Shown in pieces: positions 19,932 through 22,273 of a stretch of 22,273 nt of DNA. A model generated the notes under the pieces. That model did no database searches, had not been told where the DNA came from, and saw nothing but the letters and a program-made list of their open reading frames with translations. The stretch spans positions 1-22,273 of the forward strand of contig DATKSG010000036.1 in assembly GCA_035531775.1 (NCBI GenBank). Reading direction: 5' to 3'. Source of the stretch: DATKSG01 sp035531775 (GTDB lineage: Bacteria > Actinomycetota > Acidimicrobiia > Acidimicrobiales > UBA8190). Made by a program: the position numbers and the translations under genes. Position 1 is the stretch's first letter. Every line of letters begins with the position of its first letter.

Positions 19932-22273
19932 ATGAGCGTCTTCACGCGCGTCCTGCGAGCCGGCGAGGGCAAGAAGGTCCGCCGGCTGGCAGAGCTGGTG
20001 CACATCGTGAACGAGCTCGAGCCGGAGATGGAAGCCCTCTCCGACGACGAGCTGGCCCGGCGCACCGTGACCTTCCGGGAACGCCTAGATGCCGGTGCCA
20101 CCCTCGATGGTCTGCTCATCGAGGCTTTCGCCACCGTGCGCGAGGCGGCGTGGCGTGTGCTCGGGCAGCGGCCGTTCGACGTGCAGCTCATGGGCGGCAT
20201 GGCGCTGCATTTCGGGTGGATCGCCGAGATGAAGACTGGTGAGGGCAAGACCCTGGTCTCCACCCTTCCGGCCTACCTGAACGCCCTGTCCGGAAATGGC
20301 GTGCACATCGTGACTGTCAACGACTACCTGGCCCGCCGTGACGCCGATTGGATGGGCCAGGTCCACCGTTTCCTGGGCCTGGCCGTGGGCCGGGTCAGCC
20401 CCGAGCTTCCCGACTTCGAGAACAAGCGCAGTGCCTACGCCTGCGACATCACCTACGGCACCAACACCGAGTTCGGTTTCGACTACCTCCGTGACAACAT
20501 GGCCCGGACCCGCGATGCCATGGTCCAGCGGGGCCACACCTTCGCCATCATCGACGAAGTCGACTCCATCCTGATCGACGAAGCCAGGACGCCGCTCATC
20601 ATCTCCGGCCCGTCGGCCGACTCGGCCAAGCTCTACTACCAGTTCGCCGGCATCGCCCGGACTCTGGTGCCCGAGGTGGACTACGAGGTGGACGAGGAGA
20701 AGCGCATCGTCGTACCTACCGAGGACGGCATCGCCAAGGTGGAACGGCAAATGGGCGTGGACAACCTCTACGACCTGGTGTCGGCCAACTACGTGCACCA
20801 GCTCACTCAGGCGCTGCGGGCCAAGGAGCTCTATCACCGCGACAAGGACTACCTGGTGGCGACAGGCGAGGTGAAGATCATCGACGAGTTCACCGGGCGC
20901 ACCCTCGAGGGCCGGCGGTGGTCGGACGGCCTGCACCAGGCGGTGGAGGCCAAGGAGCGGGTCAGGATCCGTGAGGAGAACCACACCTGGGCCACGGTGA
21001 CGCTGCAGAACTTCTTCCGGCTCTACGAGAAGTTGTCAGGCATGACCGGAACAGCCGAGACCGAGGCCGCCGAGTTCGCCAGCACGTACAACATGCCCGT
21101 GGTGCCGATTCCGACCAACGTGCCAATGGTGCGCGATGACGGTGCCGACCTGGTCTACAAGTCCGAAGACGCCAAATTCTCGGCCGTGATCGAGGACATC
21201 AAAGAGCGCTACGAACGCGGCCAGCCGGTGCTGGTCGGCACGGCTTCGGTAGCGAAGTCCGAACAGCTCTCACGCCTGCTCGAGCGCAAGGGGATCCCAC
21301 ACCAGGTCCTGAACGCCAAGCAGCATGCCCGGGAGGCCGAGGTCGTGACCCAGGCGGGCAGGCTGCACGCCGTGACGGTGGCCACCAACATGGCTGGACG
21401 TGGAGTGGACATCCTGCTGGGGGGCAACCCGGAAGGGTTGGCCCGTCACGAGCTAGTGGCCAAGGCCCTCGACCCGGACACCGATGACGGTGCGGCCGAG
21501 TACGAGCGCCTGCTAGCCCGCTTCGACAAGGAGTGTCAGCAGGAGGGCGACCAGATCCGGGCTCTGGGAGGCCTCTACGTGCTCGGTAGTGAGCGACACG
21601 AGAGCCGGCGCATCGACAACCAGCTCCGAGGCCGGTCCGGTCGCCAGGGTGACCCTGGCGAGAGCCGGTTCTTCCTGTCCCTGGAGGACGAGCTCATGCG
21701 CTTGTTCGCCACCGGGGCCATGCAATGGGTCATGAACCGGACGCTGCCCGACGACGTGCCCATCGAGGCCAAAATGGTGTCGAAGGCCATTGAGCGGGCC
21801 CAGAACACCGTCGAAGGGCGCAACGCCGAGATACGCAAGGACGTCCTCAAGTACGACGAGGTCCTGAACGAGCAGCGCAAGGTCATCTATGCCCGGCGTC
21901 TGCAGATCATCGACGGAGAGGATCTTCGGGAGCGCACTGAACAGTTGCTCGAGTCCACGGTCGACGCCCTGGTCGCCTCGGCTTGCCCGAGCGAGTACCC
22001 CGAGGAGTGGGACCTGGACCGGCTGGTAGCCGAGGTGACGCAGTACTACCCGACCGCCTTTACGCCTGATGAGCTGGCCGAGGCCACCACTGTGGCGCTA
22101 CTGACCGAGAGCCTGCTGGCCGAGGCAATCGACTCCTACGCCGGGCGCGATGCCATCTTCCCCGGCGGGCCCGAGGAGGCACGCCAGGTCGAACGTGAGG
22201 TCATGTTGCAGATCATCGACCAGCGTTGGCGAGACCATCTGAGCGAAATGGACTACTTACGCGAGGGCATCAA
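19932..22273 (+). CDS. secA: preprotein translocase ATPase SecA, cut by the window end
   Basis: Motor ATPase that drives unfolded preproteins through SecYEG at the cytoplasmic membrane. The first 780 codons are visible; the C-terminal part is missing because the window ends. Motifs: MGGMALHFGWIAEMKTGEGKT with Walker A (101-107), VTVNDYLARRDADWM, YGTNTEFGFDYLRDNM (175-190), Walker B/DEAD-box IIDEVDSILIDEARTP (206-221), TGTAETEA, and ATNMAGRGVDILLGG near residue 485. The region ending in IDQRWRDHLSEMDYLREGI belongs to the helical scaffold/two-helix finger region. This is housekeeping SecA1 by context (next to hpf) and by full-length spacing of motifs. The start ATG 19932 gives the standard N terminus MSVFTRVLRAGEGKKVRRL. 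Confidence 0.97.
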   Translation, partial: MSVFTRVLRAGEGKKVRRLAELVHIVNELEPEMEALSDDELARRTVTFRERLDAGATLDGLLIEAFATVREAAWRVLGQRPFDVQLMGGMALHFGWIAEMKTGEGKTLVSTLPAYLNALSGNGVHIVTVNDYLARRDADWMGQVHRFLGLAVGRVSPELPDFENKRSAYACDITYGTNTEFGFDYLRDNMARTRDAMVQRGHTFAIIDEVDSILIDEARTPLIISGPSADSAKLYYQFAGIARTLVPEVDYEVDEEKRIVVPTEDGIAKVERQMGVDNLYDLVSANYVHQLTQALRAKELYHRDKDYLVATGEVKIIDEFTGRTLEGRRWSDGLHQAVEAKERVRIREENHTWATVTLQNFFRLYEKLSGMTGTAETEAAEFASTYNMPVVPIPTNVPMVRDDGADLVYKSEDAKFSAVIEDIKERYERGQPVLVGTASVAKSEQLSRLLERKGIPHQVLNAKQHAREAEVVTQAGRLHAVTVATNMAGRGVDILLGGNPEGLARHELVAKALDPDTDDGAAEYERLLARFDKECQQEGDQIRALGGLYVLGSERHESRRIDNQLRGRSGRQGDPGESRFFLSLEDELMRLFATGAMQWVMNRTLPDDVPIEAKMVSKAIERAQNTVEGRNAEIRKDVLKYDEVLNEQRKVIYARRLQIIDGEDLRERTEQLLESTVDALVASACPSEYPEEWDLDRLVAEVTQYYPTAFTPDELAEATTVALLTESLLAEAIDSYAGRDAIFPGGPEEARQVEREVMLQIIDQRWRDHLSEMDYLREGI

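Noticed and set aside
1..22273. CRISPR arrays, insertion sequences, phage genes, tRNA or rRNA genes, toxin-antitoxin pairs
   Set aside because: I looked for spaced repeats, transposase motifs, cloverleaf sequences and small paired ORFs and saw none.

Overview
The window is high-GC bacterial DNA, about 70% G+C by eye. It is densely coded, with many GTG starts and 4-nt stop/start overlaps. Gene content and order point to an actinobacterium. CofD (coenzyme F420), a giant GT2-plus-membrane glycosyltransferase, DUF5719, phosphomannomutase, a Trm112-like protein, a phosphoglucose/phosphomannose isomerase, SahH, HPF and SecA appear in the same general order as the fbiA-manB-sahH-hpf-secA1 stretch of mycobacteria and streptomycetes (recalled from memory). 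The lineage is perhaps Acidimicrobiia or an uncultured relative; that assignment is inference.

Layout. (1) 1-173, minus: the N-terminal 57 codons of cofD. (2) 240-4610, plus: an operon-like run of three different GT4 glycosyltransferases joined by GTGA overlaps, then an Rmd-like GDP-4-keto-6-deoxymannose reductase, closed by a 12-bp perfect stem. (3) 4705-5073, minus: a small membrane/coiled-coil protein of unknown function, with its own sigma-70-like promoter lying in a cluster of repeated half-sites. (4) 5273-9858, plus: the giant GT2/multi-TM protein and a secreted DUF5719 protein. (5) 9842-11851, minus: FtsH, overlapping the DUF5719 gene tail to tail. (6) 11936-15156, plus: a CPBP (Rce1-like) intramembrane protease and a PTPS-related GT-C-like membrane protein, overlapping by ATGA. 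(7) 15226-17887, plus: manB, Trm112-like, PGI/PMI. (8) 17924-22273, plus: sahH (archaeal/Thermotoga-like short form), a 344-bp non-coding gap, short hpf, and secA cut by the window edge.

How the genes fit together. manB and the isomerase supply mannose phosphates for GDP-mannose. Rmd takes the GDP-mannose-derived keto sugar to a 6-deoxyhexose, probably GDP-D-rhamnose. The three GT4 enzymes, the GT2/membrane protein and the PTPS-related protein would use activated sugars to build an envelope glycan, with DUF5719 on the outer face. FtsH and the CPBP protease sit among the membrane enzymes and may provide membrane-protein turnover. SahH, HPF and SecA are housekeeping.

The most interesting signals are non-coding: a roughly 300-nt potentially structured leader before hpf (candidate raiA-motif RNA) ending in two mutually exclusive hairpins around the Shine-Dalgarno sequence; a three-half-site CTGCTWRCAA cluster on the promoter of the unknown coiled-coil gene; and TANNNT boxes 6-10 nt before many start codons, suggesting widespread leaderless or near-leaderless transcription. 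I saw no tRNA, rRNA, CRISPR array, insertion sequence or phage gene.
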